A DNA stretch of 64,000 nt from Dethiosulfovibrio faecalis (GCF_021568795.1 NZ_JAKGUE010000008.1:36568-100567), one strand, 5' to 3'. Shown: positions 25,027 through 33,901, numbered from the stretch's first letter. Program-made: numbers and translations. The notes: generated by a model not told the origin, from the letters alone.

Positions 25027-26598
25027 ATGAGGAACAAGAAACTGGCATCCCTTGCTGTTGCGCTATGCCTGGTAATGGCCATGGCTTTGGTCGCCTCGGC
25101 CTGTACGGTGGTCGCAGTCGGCAAGGACGCCACCGTAAACGGAACTTCCATCATCACCCATAACGACGATTCCACCAGTGCCAACTTCAAACTATGGATC
25201 ATAGAGGAGAAGGATTGGCCGGAAGGATCGGTTCGCAAGCTGATAATGAACGATCACGGTTACGAGCCCGGCGATGTTATGGGGGAGATGCCCCAGGCCA
25301 GCCATACCTATCGTTACTTCAAGAGTCGTTACTCCTTCATGAACGAGATGGGCGTCGCCATGGGCGAGTCCACCTTCGGAACCGATAACGAGGAGATCAA
25401 GAAGGACCTGGTAAAGGACAGCGACGGTATCATCGACTGTTGGCTGGCTCAGGACATAGCCCTGGAGCGGGCCGCTACCGCCCGTGAGGCAGTCAAGATC
25501 ATGGGCGACCTGGTCGAGGAATTCGGCTGGGCCGGGAGCGGAGAGACCATCAACGTTACCGACGGAGACGAGGTCTGGATCGCCGAGTTCTACGGCCGCG
25601 ATCTGTGGTGCGCAGTTCGCATGCCCGACGACATGTTCTTCGTGTCCGCCAACAGGGCCAGGCTCAGGGATATCGACCTGACCGACAAGGAGAACGTCAT
25701 GCATTCTCCCAATATCGTCTCCTACGGCGTCAACAAGGGCTGGATCAAGGGAAACGTGAACTGGAAGAGTTTCAGTCCCGCCCAGGTCTACGCTCCCCAT
25801 CACGACAGACTCTACTCCACCAGGAGAGTCTGGAGGGCTCAGGAACTGGTAGCTCCCTCTCTGAAGCAGAGCCCTAAGGAGCATAACTACCCTCTCTTCG
25901 TGAAGCCCGACAAGAAGCTCTCCACCTGGGACATCTTCAAGATCAAGGGAGATTATTACGAGGGTACCGATTACGACCTCACCGAGGGACCTGCCGCCGG
26001 ACCCTGGGGCAACCCCATCAGGATCGCCAACAAGGGCGAGGGGGACTGGGAGAGATCCATCAACATGCACAGAACCTGCTACGTCCACATCGGAGAGGTT
26101 GATCCCAAGCTTCCCGCCCCGATCAAGGGAATCAGCTGGTTCGGATACGGCGCTCCCGACACTACCTACCTTACCCCTCTTTGGCCGATCATGAGGAATC
26201 TTCCCGAGTTCTACGAGGTCGGATCCCGTTTCGAGGACTTCCGCCGCGACTCCGGTTGGTGGGTCAACAGCTACGTCCAGGAGATGGCCACCCTTCGCTA
26301 CTGCGAGGCCATCGAGGAGATCTACGCCCTCAGGGATCCCAAGATGAGGGAGCAGTTTACCGAGACCTACGCGGTACAGAAGGACGCGGCTAAACTCTGG
26401 AGACAGGGCAAGAAGAACCAGGCCATCGACCAGCTGACCCGCTTCGCCTACGACAGGGCAGTGGACTGGAACCGTACCTGGCTGAAGCTGGGCGATCACC
26501 TTCTCGGCAACTACGCTCTGGGCTACAGGAACTTCAAGACCACCGGCTATCCCCAGTGGTGGAACGACTTCATCGGTTACGGACCCCTCGAGAGATAG
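25027..26598 (+). CDS. C69-family (PepD-like) exported Ntn dipeptidase
   Basis: 523 residues, ATG 25027 after AAGGAG. The N-terminus is a signal peptide ending ASA, immediately followed by Cys26 in CTVVAVGKDATVNG. In C69 peptidases this Cys is the nucleophile once exposed as residue 1, so here export cleavage itself could activate the enzyme. Further family features: HNDDSTSANFKLWI, MNEMGVAMGESTFG, VWIAEFYGRDLW and FVSANRARLRDID. It hydrolyses dipeptides, with broad specificity in characterised relatives. It occupies the place that ggt has in module 1, 111 bp after the zinc hydrolase, so it may be partly independently expressed. Confidence 0.9.
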   Translation: MRNKKLASLAVALCLVMAMALVASACTVVAVGKDATVNGTSIITHNDDSTSANFKLWIIEEKDWPEGSVRKLIMNDHGYEPGDVMGEMPQASHTYRYFKSRYSFMNEMGVAMGESTFGTDNEEIKKDLVKDSDGIIDCWLAQDIALERAATAREAVKIMGDLVEEFGWAGSGETINVTDGDEVWIAEFYGRDLWCAVRMPDDMFFVSANRARLRDIDLTDKENVMHSPNIVSYGVNKGWIKGNVNWKSFSPAQVYAPHHDRLYSTRRVWRAQELVAPSLKQSPKEHNYPLFVKPDKKLSTWDIFKIKGDYYEGTDYDLTEGPAAGPWGNPIRIANKGEGDWERSINMHRTCYVHIGEVDPKLPAPIKGISWFGYGAPDTTYLTPLWPIMRNLPEFYEVGSRFEDFRRDSGWWVNSYVQEMATLRYCEAIEEIYALRDPKMREQFTETYAVQKDAAKLWRQGKKNQAIDQLTRFAYDRAVDWNRTWLKLGDHLLGNYALGYRNFKTTGYPQWWNDFIGYGPLER

Positions 26599-26605
26599 CT
26601 CTGCC

Positions 26606-27592
26606 GTGATCGATCTATTGAAGGCCCCCCTCAAGGGGGGCCTTTCTCGTAGCGTCCTGTTATGCTGTTTCCTTATGGGAAGCACGCTCCTGCCGAGGTC
26701 GTTTTCATGGGGATACGACGAAGGTATCGCCGCCTCGGTAACGATGGAGAACTCCCTGAGGATCCTGAAGTCCGAGAGAGAGGCCTTGGGGATAGTGGCG
26801 TCTCCCGACCTGGATCCATACGGGATCGGAGTGATAGGAGAGGAGTTTACCCCTCTCACGACCACCCTGGGCCATCTGGAGGACAAGATAGCCTCGGCAA
26901 ACCCCCTTTTCGCCGCGGCTCTGGTCGGCGAGTTTCGCCGTATGGGGTTGAAGAGAGGTGACTCCGTGGCGATAGGGGCCAGCGGCTCTTTTCCGGGGTT
27001 GCTGGTGGCGGTGCTGTCCGCCTGCGACGCCATGGGGCTCCGTCCCCTTCTGATCTGCTCTCTGGGGTCGTCGATGTACGGGGCCAACCAGGTCGGCTTC
27101 AACGTTGTGGACATGGTCAAGCTCCTGGAGGACAGAGGCTCTTTGGATTTCGAGCTTTTGGGGTTCTCCCTTGGAGGAGACGACGACAGATACGACGCTC
27201 CTCTGTTTCCGGAGTGGCGCGATCTGACCTTGGACGAGGCCTTTAGACTTGGATCTGAGGAGAGGTTCATCTGCGAGGAGTCCCTCGATGAGAGCGTCGA
27301 GGTCAGGATGGACCTTTACGACGAGGCATCCGGCGGCGAAGTAGGATGTTTCGTAGGGGTCGGAGGGGCCTCCGTGACGTTTGGAGACTCGGACCAGTCG
27401 GCTTCCTTCCCCGGCGGGACGACGTCGAAGCCCTTCGAATCGATGCCCTCGGAGGGGCTGCTCTCCCGTTTTCTCCGTGGCGGGGTTCCTGTGATCCATC
27501 TTCTCTGCGTGAGGGACCTGTGCGATAGGTGGTCTATCCCCTACGGCGACAATCCCCTGAACTGGCGGAGACACCGATTTTCTCGGAGGTAG
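26606..27592 (+). CDS. PgsW-like poly-gamma-glutamate system protein (copy 2)
   Basis: 328 residues from GTG 26606; TTG 26618 is also possible and the ribosome site is poor. The N-terminus resembles a signal peptide (SRSVLLCCFLMGSTLL), so the protein is probably exported; unlike copy 1 it lacks a C-terminal helix. Shared motifs with copy 1: GVIGEEFTPLTTTLG, GDSVAIGASGSFPGLL, CSLGSSMYGAN, FVGVGGASVTFGD and VIHLLCVRDLC. It starts only 7 bp after the C69 peptidase stop, with a terminator-like hairpin inside its first codons. It ties module 2 to the pgs locus 5 kb upstream. Confidence 0.75.
   Translation: MIDLLKAPLKGGLSRSVLLCCFLMGSTLLPRSFSWGYDEGIAASVTMENSLRILKSEREALGIVASPDLDPYGIGVIGEEFTPLTTTLGHLEDKIASANPLFAAALVGEFRRMGLKRGDSVAIGASGSFPGLLVAVLSACDAMGLRPLLICSLGSSMYGANQVGFNVVDMVKLLEDRGSLDFELLGFSLGGDDDRYDAPLFPEWRDLTLDEAFRLGSEERFICEESLDESVEVRMDLYDEASGGEVGCFVGVGGASVTFGDSDQSASFPGGTTSKPFESMPSEGLLSRFLRGGVPVIHLLCVRDLCDRWSIPYGDNPLNWRRHRFSRR
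26621..26645 (+). terminator. strong hairpin overlapping the start of pgsW copy 2
   Basis: AAGGCCCCCC, loop TCAA, GGGGGGCCTT, then TCTCG. It looks like a terminator for the C69 peptidase but lacks a long T-run and lies inside the next reading frame. It could act as an attenuator or reduce pgsW copy 2 expression. Confidence 0.55.
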
Positions 27593-27601
27593 TCCACATG
27601 A

Positions 27602-27607
27602 TATAAT
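27602..27607 (+). promoter_or_regulatory. putative -10 element before rubrerythrin
   Basis: A perfect TATAAT in the 58-bp gap before rubrerythrin. No good -35 at normal distance (TTTCTC at 27579), so an activator-dependent promoter is possible. Confidence 0.35.
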
Positions 27608-27650
27608 ACCCCCGAGAGGGTATATAAACCTTTTCAAGGGGGAATTGATC

Positions 27651-28148
27651 ATGGGCGAAAAAACTATGGCAAACCTGGCCGAGGCATTTTCCGGCGAGTC
27701 CCAGGCCAACAGAAAGTATCTCTTCTACTCCGAGGTGGCCGATAAGGAAGGATTCTCCTCCGTTGCCAAGCTTTTCAGGGCCGCCGCCGCCGCGGAGACG
27801 CTTCACGCCAAGATGCACTATCGCAACATGGGCAAGATATGCGACACCGAGACCAACCTCAAGGACGCCATCGCCGGTGAGACCTACGAGTACACCGAGA
27901 TGTATCCTCCCTTCATCGACGACGCCGAGGCGGAGGGTGAGAAGAAGGCCCATAAGGGCTTTTCCCTGGCCAACGAGGTGGAGAAGGTCCACGCCGAGCT
28001 GTATAAAAAAGCCCTGGAGCACCTCTCGGAGAGGAGGGCGGTGGACTACTATCTGTGCACCGTGTGTGGCCACATCGAGGAAGGATCCGCTCCGGACAAG
28101 TGCCCGGTTTGCGGAGCTCCGTCCAAGGCCTACGAGCTGGTGGAGTAG
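27651..28148 (+). CDS. rubrerythrin
   Basis: 165 residues, ATG 27651 eight bases after AAGGGGG (a TTG at 27645 is less well placed). N-terminal diiron four-helix domain with E-x6-Y-type ligand segments (AEAFSGESQANRKYLFY, AAAAAETLHAKMHYR, ANEVEKVHAELY). C-terminal rubredoxin-like iron site YLCTVCGHIEEG and CPVCGAPSKAYE (two CxxC). Cytoplasmic peroxide reductase that protects anaerobes from H2O2. Transcribed alone, with a terminator behind it. Confidence 0.95.
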   Translation: MGEKTMANLAEAFSGESQANRKYLFYSEVADKEGFSSVAKLFRAAAAAETLHAKMHYRNMGKICDTETNLKDAIAGETYEYTEMYPPFIDDAEAEGEKKAHKGFSLANEVEKVHAELYKKALEHLSERRAVDYYLCTVCGHIEEGSAPDKCPVCGAPSKAYELVE

Positions 28149-28168
28149 GGGCTTATATCGTTTGAACC

Positions 28169-28201
28169 GGGTCCGGACGTATCCGTCCGGACCCTTATTT
28201 T
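28169..28201 (+). terminator. intrinsic terminator after rubrerythrin
   Basis: GGGTCCGGACG, loop TATC, CGTCCGGACCC, then TTATTTT. Confidence 0.9.
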
Positions 28202-28223
28202 GCAAAAAAGGACGTGACGGGAT

Positions 28224-29279
28224 TTGCAGAGATTTGTAGTGCTTTTCACCGGAGGCACCATAGCCAGCGCCTTCGGAGAGGGAGGAAGCAAGGGACCGGA
28301 CAGCACGGTGGTAGGCGCTCTAAGGGAGCATCTCTCCGGTTTCTTCGCCGGCAGAGACGTGGACGTGATATGTCGCGAACCCTGGGGAGTTCCGGGGCTG
28401 GACAGCTCCGATCTGGATCCCGGTCATTGGGTCGAGCTGGCGTCATCGATCGCTAGGGAGCTCGAGAACGGCGCTACCGGCTTTCTAATCCTCCACGGAA
28501 CGGACACCATGGCCTACACGTCCGCCTGGCTCAGCCTGTGTTTTCCCCACGTGGACGTGCCCATAGTGCTTACCGGCAGTCAGCTCACACTGGACTATAT
28601 GCCGGAGGACGTCACGGTAAACCTCAGGGGAGCGGCCCAGGTGGCCTGCTCGGATATCTCCGGAGTATGGATCTACTGCAACTGGAAGCTGATCCCGGGG
28701 AACAGGGCCCACAAGGCCCAGGCTCTTCATCCCGACGCCTATGTGGCCACCAACGGTCAGCCTATGTACTTCAACCCTGAATGGGCCAGGAAGGACCGAA
28801 AGGGAACTGTGAGACAGCCTCTTTCCCATACCCTGTCTCCTCTGGCGGAGAAGGCCATGGGCCACGGCCCGGAAGAGGCGAGGAATATAAGCAGCCGGAT
28901 GGCCTGGCTGTTCTGTACGCCAGGTTTCTCTCCCAGGCTTTCCGGTGAGGAGCGAGTTCTGGCCATACTGGGCTACGGAGCGGGCAACGCCCCCTCCGGC
29001 GCTCTTCATGCGGTGGAGAGCGCTTTCGACGGGCTTCCCAAGCCCCACGTCATAGCCTGCAGTCAGGCAGAGGGGGACATGAAGAACCCCGGCAGCTATG
29101 CCGGGGTGGGGATAGCCTCACTAGCCGGCAGGGGGTTCACCGTCTGGAGTCAGATGGACTATCCCGTCGAGTTCATCCACGCTCTCGGATGTTATTCTCT
29201 GTTGGCCTCGTCCTCCGCTCCGGGGTTCGTCCTGTCCCACTATCTCAGGGAGTGCTCGTCAGAGACGCCGCTCCTATAA
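28224..29279 (+). CDS. L-asparaginase (type I/II family)
   Basis: 351 residues beginning at TTG 28224. The first catalytic motif is FTGGTIAS (nucleophile Thr12), the second LILHGTDTMAYTSAW (HGTDT at 91-95). LTGSQLTLDYMPEDV and WIYCNWKLIPGNRAHK are also typical. No signal peptide, so cytoplasmic. It hydrolyses asparagine to aspartate and ammonia, and some relatives also use glutamine. The gene ends convergently with the ROK kinase, the two overlapping by 35 bp. Confidence 0.88.
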   Translation: MQRFVVLFTGGTIASAFGEGGSKGPDSTVVGALREHLSGFFAGRDVDVICREPWGVPGLDSSDLDPGHWVELASSIARELENGATGFLILHGTDTMAYTSAWLSLCFPHVDVPIVLTGSQLTLDYMPEDVTVNLRGAAQVACSDISGVWIYCNWKLIPGNRAHKAQALHPDAYVATNGQPMYFNPEWARKDRKGTVRQPLSHTLSPLAEKAMGHGPEEARNISSRMAWLFCTPGFSPRLSGEERVLAILGYGAGNAPSGALHAVESAFDGLPKPHVIACSQAEGDMKNPGSYAGVGIASLAGRGFTVWSQMDYPVEFIHALGCYSLLASSSAPGFVLSHYLRECSSETPLL

Positions 29280-30111
29280 CCGGACCGTCCTTTCCGAGAG
29301 AGGATATTTTAACAGGGGGCATCGGTCGAAAAGCTATGGCCAGGCGCTCCTCCAGGAACGGTCGCAGCTCCCTGACCAGTCCCGGCAGGTTTGACAGCCC
29401 ACCTGCCAGGACGATGGCCTCCGGATCGAGAAGGTGTATCGCCGATATCATCACGCAGGCCAGTCCCTCCAGGGATCGGTCCCAGAAGCCCCTGTGCTCT
29501 TCGTCGTTCCGTCGGTCCCACAGATCCGGCACCGACGGAACCCCTTTTTCCGAGCACCTGAGGTCGAAGGTGTCCGCCGAGAAGAGGGTCTCCCCGTGTC
29601 CCACGCCGCCGCAGTTACAGGGGGCGTGGTGGAGCAGGGCCACGTGTCCTATCTCTCCGGCCAGACCTCTGTGACCTCTTATCAGGCGACCTCCTGATAC
29701 GATAGCCCCTCCTATGCCCGTGCCCAGGGTCATCATCACGAAATCCTTCATCCCGACTGCCTCTCCCGATTCCATCTCTCCCAGGGCCGCGCAGTTTCCG
29801 TCGTTGTCCAGTGCTACCGGGAGGGAGAGTTTTTTCTCGAGGATCTCCGCCATGGGAAAGTTCTCCCATCGGGGCAGGTTGGTCAGTCTCAAAACGGATC
29901 TTCCGTCCAGGGACAGCATCCCCGGGAGCCCTATCCCTATGGATTTTGTCGACTTCACCTTCAGGGATTTGACCAGCCTTTCCACCGCTTCGGTGGTCTC
30001 CTCCGGCGTCCTGGACCTGGGGGTGGGTTCCCAGGCCCGGTTTACTACCTTGCCCTTTTCCACGACTCCGGCGGCTATCTTATGTCCCCCCAGATCGACC
30101 CCTATCCTCAA
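29245..30111 (-). CDS. ROK-family sugar kinase-like protein
   Basis: 288 residues from TTG 30111 behind GGAGG. ATP phosphate-binding motif VDLGGHKIAAG at the N-terminus, catalytic region ALDNDGNCAALGE, GTGIGGAIV, and the ROK signature AGEIGHVALLHHAPCNCGGVGHGE. In the zinc motif the usual third cysteine (CxCGxxGC) is His here. Typical activity is phosphorylation of glucose or another hexose. It overlaps arnD by 32 bp, so it is translated as part of the arn operon, though no ROK kinase belongs to the known L-Ara4N route. Its place there is unexplained. Confidence 0.85.
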   Translation of the reverse strand: MRIGVDLGGHKIAAGVVEKGKVVNRAWEPTPRSRTPEETTEAVERLVKSLKVKSTKSIGIGLPGMLSLDGRSVLRLTNLPRWENFPMAEILEKKLSLPVALDNDGNCAALGEMESGEAVGMKDFVMMTLGTGIGGAIVSGGRLIRGHRGLAGEIGHVALLHHAPCNCGGVGHGETLFSADTFDLRCSEKGVPSVPDLWDRRNDEEHRGFWDRSLEGLACVMISAIHLLDPEAIVLAGGLSNLPGLVRELRPFLEERLAIAFRPMPPVKISSLGKDGPVIGAASLTSTP

Positions 30112-31009
30112 GGTTATATACCTCCCTCCCCTGTAGCGAGACCGCTCCGGCTCTGCCGGGGATCTCTCCTTGGATCATCTCGCAGACCGGAAGTTTCTCC
30201 GTATCCAGTTTTTCCGCCTCCTCCTTGAGGGTCACGAACTCGGCGCCGTCGGATTTCGCCCTTTTCACGAATTCGTCCAGTTTGGAAAGCATCGACATGC
30301 CCTCCATCTCCGCGTGGACCGTGTGTACGTTCAGACCCTCCGTCAAAAGCGACATGTAGATGTCGTTGACGTTGTCGGGAGTGCAGCCGACCCTTCCGAG
30401 TATCTCGTCCATGGTCGGGAGGGTCGTGGGTATCTGAGGGGTTCGGAAAACCCTTCCTCTCAGAGACGGAAGAAAGGGGCTTTTCCCCCTGGCGTCGCTG
30501 GCGTAGAGAAGTTCCATACGGTCCTGTATGGACAGGCTGGCGAGGCTGGTCTTCCAGGCAGGAGCGGCACAGGACAGAGAGGGCGTCCCTAGGACCTCCC
30601 GGTACATCTTCCCGGCTTTTCGAAGAAGAGATTCTACCTCCGATTTCGACAGACGGTCCAGACGGTCCTGCCACTTCACGTGATCCCAGGAATGTATACC
30701 CGTCTCCTGGCCGCTCTTTGCGACCTTTTTCAGTATCGAGGGGGCGGAGGGCACTATCATGGGTGCCGGAAGCAGAGTGCCGTACATCATGGTCTTGAGG
30801 CCGTAGGTCCCCGGCGCGTTGGTTCGAACCATCTTGGATATGAATCCCTTTCGGAATATCCGTCGTATCGCCTTGCCCGAGTTATCCGGTCCGAAGGAGA
30901 AGAAAAACGATCCCCTTATCTCCCTTCGGTCCATCAGTCTCAGCAGGCGGGGGACTCCCTCGAGGTAACCCCTCAGGGTGTCTACGTCGACTTTAAGGGC
31001 GATTCGCAT
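30080..31009 (-). CDS. arnD: ArnD, undecaprenyl-P-L-Ara4FN deformylase
   Basis: 309 residues. It follows the E. coli ArnD pattern closely: metal-binding VDVDTLRG at the N-terminus, GSFFFSFGPDNSGK, ETGIHSWDHVKWQ (His ligands), CAAPAWKTS, TPQIPTTLPTMDEILGR and VHTVHAEMEG. A polysaccharide-deacetylase (NodB) fold enzyme that removes the formyl group from undecaprenyl-phosphate-4-deoxy-4-formamido-L-arabinose at the inner membrane. It overlaps the upstream decarboxylase gene by 17 bp. Confidence 0.93.
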   Translation of the reverse strand: MRIALKVDVDTLRGYLEGVPRLLRLMDRREIRGSFFFSFGPDNSGKAIRRIFRKGFISKMVRTNAPGTYGLKTMMYGTLLPAPMIVPSAPSILKKVAKSGQETGIHSWDHVKWQDRLDRLSKSEVESLLRKAGKMYREVLGTPSLSCAAPAWKTSLASLSIQDRMELLYASDARGKSPFLPSLRGRVFRTPQIPTTLPTMDEILGRVGCTPDNVNDIYMSLLTEGLNVHTVHAEMEGMSMLSKLDEFVKRAKSDGAEFVTLKEEAEKLDTEKLPVCEMIQGEIPGRAGAVSLQGREVYNLEDRGRSGGT

Positions 31010-32006
31010 AGAAGGCCACTGTCCTCCTGACCGCCTCGTGGAAGTCGACCTGGGGGTGCCAGTCCAGCAGCTCCTCCGCCTTGGATATGGACGGTTTTCT
31101 GTCCTGTACGTCCTCGTAGCCCCTGCCGTAGTATTCGGTCGAGTCCTTTTCCACGAAGGTCGCCTTCGAAGCGGCCTCGGCGAATTTGGGGAAGTCTTTC
31201 ATCGCATCCACCACCGCCACCGCCAGCCCCTTTATGGAGTGGTTGCTGTCGGGATTGCCTATGTTGAAGATCTCGCCGTCGGCGCTCTTTTTTACGTCGG
31301 CTATTATGGCTATAAGGGCGTCTACCCCGTCTGTGACGTAGGTAAAGCTTCGCCTCTGTCTTCCTCCGTCGACCAGAGTTATCGGTCGTCCGATCGAGAC
31401 GTCGTAGATCATCTGGGTTATCGAGCGAGCCTTTCTCTCCTCCGCGTCCCTGAAGGTGTCCAGCCTGGGGCCTATCCAGTTGAAGGGCCTGAACAGGGTG
31501 TAGGGAAGCCCCCTTTCCTGTCCGTAGGCGGCTATGACCCTGTCCATCATCTGTTTGCTGCAGCTGTATATCCATCTGCTGTTCTTTATGGGGCCCTGGA
31601 TCAGCAGGCTCTCGTCCTCCATAAGCCAGTCTCCGGTGCTCATGCCGTACACCTCGGACGTGGAGGGGAAGATTATCCGGACGCCCCGTTCGGCACACAT
31701 CCGGACTATCTTGAGGTTCTGTTCGAAGTCCAGCTCGAAGGTCATAAGGGGGTTGGTTATGTAGTAGGCCGGTTTTGCTATTCCGGCCAGAGGGATAACC
31801 ACGTCGCTGCCGGCTATCTCGTCCTCTATCCAGCGATCCTCCTCGTAGAGATCTCCCAATTTGATCGATAGCCTGGGGTTGTCCGATCCTCTCAGATTGT
31901 CGTCCCTCAGATCGAAGGCCGTGACGGTCCAGTCGGTTTTCTCCAGAATTCTCTCTATCAGATGGGATCCTATGAAGCCGTTTGCTCCTAGCACGAATAC
32001 TTTCAT
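30993..32006 (-). CDS. arnA: UDP-glucuronate decarboxylase, separate ArnA C-terminal domain
   Basis: 337 residues, short-chain dehydrogenase fold: FVLGANGFIGSHL NAD motif, FPSTSEVYGM, YSCSKQMMDRV catalytic Tyr/Lys, FRPFNWIGPRLDTF, RRSFTYVTDGVDALI. These are the marks of the ArnA dehydrogenase half, which oxidatively decarboxylates UDP-glucuronate to the 4-keto-pentose. In enterobacteria this is fused to the formyltransferase; here the two halves are separate genes 24 bp apart. Confidence 0.92.
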   Translation of the reverse strand: MKVFVLGANGFIGSHLIERILEKTDWTVTAFDLRDDNLRGSDNPRLSIKLGDLYEEDRWIEDEIAGSDVVIPLAGIAKPAYYITNPLMTFELDFEQNLKIVRMCAERGVRIIFPSTSEVYGMSTGDWLMEDESLLIQGPIKNSRWIYSCSKQMMDRVIAAYGQERGLPYTLFRPFNWIGPRLDTFRDAEERKARSITQMIYDVSIGRPITLVDGGRQRRSFTYVTDGVDALIAIIADVKKSADGEIFNIGNPDSNHSIKGLAVAVVDAMKDFPKFAEAASKATFVEKDSTEYYGRGYEDVQDRKPSISKAEELLDWHPQVDFHEAVRRTVAFYANRP

Positions 32007-32030
32007 TTATTTCCTCCGTTTTTAGTCTTC

Positions 32031-32963
32031 CTAGGAGCCCTGTCCCAGCAGGGTTCCTACGTTCAGGTTTTTCCGGGCGAAGTCCGGTCCGTCCATCTCG
32101 TTCTCTTTGTCCAGCTGGGCTCTCAGTATCATGAGGTTTCCCCGTCCGGTCGCCACCGTGAGGGGATCCAGCGACAGCACCTCGCCGGGTTTCCCCAGTG
32201 AGGCCCCTTCCTGGGGTTTTCCCCACCAGATGAAGAGCTTTCTGCCTCTGTAGTCGGTGTAGGCTCCGGGATAGGGGTGGGTCACTGCCCTTATGAGGTT
32301 GTATATCCTGCGGCTGTCGTTGGACCAGCGTATTATGCCGTCCTCGGGCCTTCTGCCTCCGAACTCGGTGGCCATGGTCTCGTCCTGGGCGGCTCCGACG
32401 ACCCTGCCCGACTCCAGCTCCGGAAGGGTCCTTGCCACTATCTCCGATGCCGCGTCGCATACCTTCAGGAAGACCTCTTTGGCCCCATCGGTTTCCTCTA
32501 TTCTGACGACCTCCTGGTCTATGATTTCGCCTCTGTCTATCCTGGAGGTCATGCGGTGGAGCGTCGCCCCTGTCTCTTTCTCTCCGTTCAGTATGGCCCA
32601 GTTGATGCAGGCTCTCCCTCTGTAGCGGGGCAGCAGGGACCCGTGCATGTTGTAGGCTCCCAGCTTTGCGGTCTTGAGGATCTTCTCCGGTATGATGTCG
32701 CGGTAGTAAAAGGAGAAGATCAGCTTGGGCTTGAGTTTCTTTATCGTCTTTACGTTTTCCTGGTCCTTCAGGTCCAGATCGAGCCAGGGCTCTATTCCCC
32801 TGCTCCTGGCCAGCTCCGCCACCGATCGAAACCATATTTCCTCGTCGGTGTCGTCGGTGTAGGTCACGACCGCAACTACGTTGGCTCCCATGTCGAACAG
32901 GGTCTCCAGGCAGCGGTATCCCACCTCGTTGTAGGCGAATACCGCTATGGCCGGTTTACTCAT
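32031..32963 (-). CDS. arnA: UDP-L-Ara4N formyltransferase, separate ArnA N-terminal domain
   Basis: 310 residues. 10-formyl-tetrahydrofolate-dependent formyltransferase with YNMHGSLLPRYRGRACINW (Asn-His catalytic region and SLLPxYRG), SRIDRGEIIDQE, and IYNLIRAVTHPYPGAYT as in the ArnA N-terminal domain. It would formylate UDP-4-amino-4-deoxy-L-arabinose. It overlaps arnC by 4 bp. Being free of the dehydrogenase domain, it cannot rely on the ArnA hexamer seen in E. coli. Confidence 0.92.
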   Translation of the reverse strand: MSKPAIAVFAYNEVGYRCLETLFDMGANVVAVVTYTDDTDEEIWFRSVAELARSRGIEPWLDLDLKDQENVKTIKKLKPKLIFSFYYRDIIPEKILKTAKLGAYNMHGSLLPRYRGRACINWAILNGEKETGATLHRMTSRIDRGEIIDQEVVRIEETDGAKEVFLKVCDAASEIVARTLPELESGRVVGAAQDETMATEFGGRRPEDGIIRWSNDSRRIYNLIRAVTHPYPGAYTDYRGRKLFIWWGKPQEGASLGKPGEVLSLDPLTVATGRGNLMILRAQLDKENEMDGPDFARKNLNVGTLLGQGS

Positions 32964-33901
32964 AGCTCTTCCTCCTCCTGATAGACCTGTCTGACGACGT
33001 AGCGAGGTCTCTGCCTTACCTCCTGATAGACTCGGCCTATGTATTCGCCTCCTATGCCTACGGAGATCATGGTCACCCCCATCAGAAAGAAGTTTATCGC
33101 CATCAGGGTGAAGAGTCCCTCCGCCTCGGGTCCTATTATTATCCTCCTGAGGATCAGGAAGGCGGTGAAGAGAAGGCTCATGACCGCAACGGTCATTCCT
33201 GTAACCGTCACGGCCTGGAGGGGGGCGATGGAGAAGCCCGTCATCAGGTCGAAGTTAAGCCTTATCAGTCTGAACAGGCCGTATTTGGATTCCCCTTTTA
33301 CCCTCTCCGAATGTCTGACAGTTATCTCCACGGGGTTTACGGCGAACTTCTGCCCCAGGGCCGGTATGAAGGTCGTGGTCTCCCGGCATTGCAATATGAG
33401 GTCCACGATACGCCTGTCGTAACCTCTCAACATACATCCGTAGTCGTGAAGCCTGAGGCCTGTGATCCTGTTGGTCACGGCGTTCACCATTTTAGAGGCG
33501 GCCTTGCGGAACAAGGGGTCCTGTCTGAACTTTCTGATCGTGCCGACCACGTCGTGTCCTCTTTCCATGGCATCCACTATCCGGGGTATTTCCTCAGGAG
33601 GGTTCTGCAGGTCGGCGTCCATGGTGATCAGCATCTTCCCTCGGGAGATGGAGAACCCGGCTATTATGGCCATATGCTGGCCGAAGTTGCCGTTCAGCTC
33701 CACTACCTTGACCCGATTCTTTCGCTTTTCCCTGAACTTAAGGGAGATAGCAAGAGATCTGTCCCTGCTGCCGTCGTCCACCAGTATCAGCTCGTAGGAT
33801 CTGGACAAGCCGTCCAGCACCGGAAGGACTCGTCTGAACAGCTCCGGCAGGGATGCCTCTTCGTTGTAGACGGGAACGACGACCGATAGTTCCGGGGTCA
33901 T
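32960..33901 (-). CDS. arnC: ArnC, undecaprenyl-phosphate Ara4FN transferase
   Basis: 313 residues, glycosyltransferase family 2: VVPVYNEEASLPELFRRV, LVDDGSRDRS, TMDADLQNPPEEIPR (metal-binding DxD) and GGEYIGRVYQEVRQRPRY. Two C-terminal membrane helices (about 225-300). It transfers the formylated aminoarabinose to undecaprenyl phosphate on the cytoplasmic face. It overlaps arnB and arnA by 4 bp each. Confidence 0.93.
   Translation of the reverse strand: MTPELSVVVPVYNEEASLPELFRRVLPVLDGLSRSYELILVDDGSRDRSLAISLKFREKRKNRVKVVELNGNFGQHMAIIAGFSISRGKMLITMDADLQNPPEEIPRIVDAMERGHDVVGTIRKFRQDPLFRKAASKMVNAVTNRITGLRLHDYGCMLRGYDRRIVDLILQCRETTTFIPALGQKFAVNPVEITVRHSERVKGESKYGLFRLIRLNFDLMTGFSIAPLQAVTVTGMTVAVMSLLFTAFLILRRIIIGPEAEGLFTLMAINFFLMGVTMISVGIGGEYIGRVYQEVRQRPRYVVRQVYQEEEEL

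Noticed and set aside
25192..27270. Long open minus-strand frame (about 690 codons) opposite the C69 peptidase and pgsW copy 2
   Set aside because: Shadow frame produced by GC-biased third positions; its product has no recognisable domain, spans two real genes and has no ribosome site.
30982..32835. Minus-strand frame of about 617 codons overlapping both arnA genes
   Set aside because: Same strand, different frame from two convincing arn proteins; product is Arg/Gly-rich and unrecognisable. It is not a fused ArnA.
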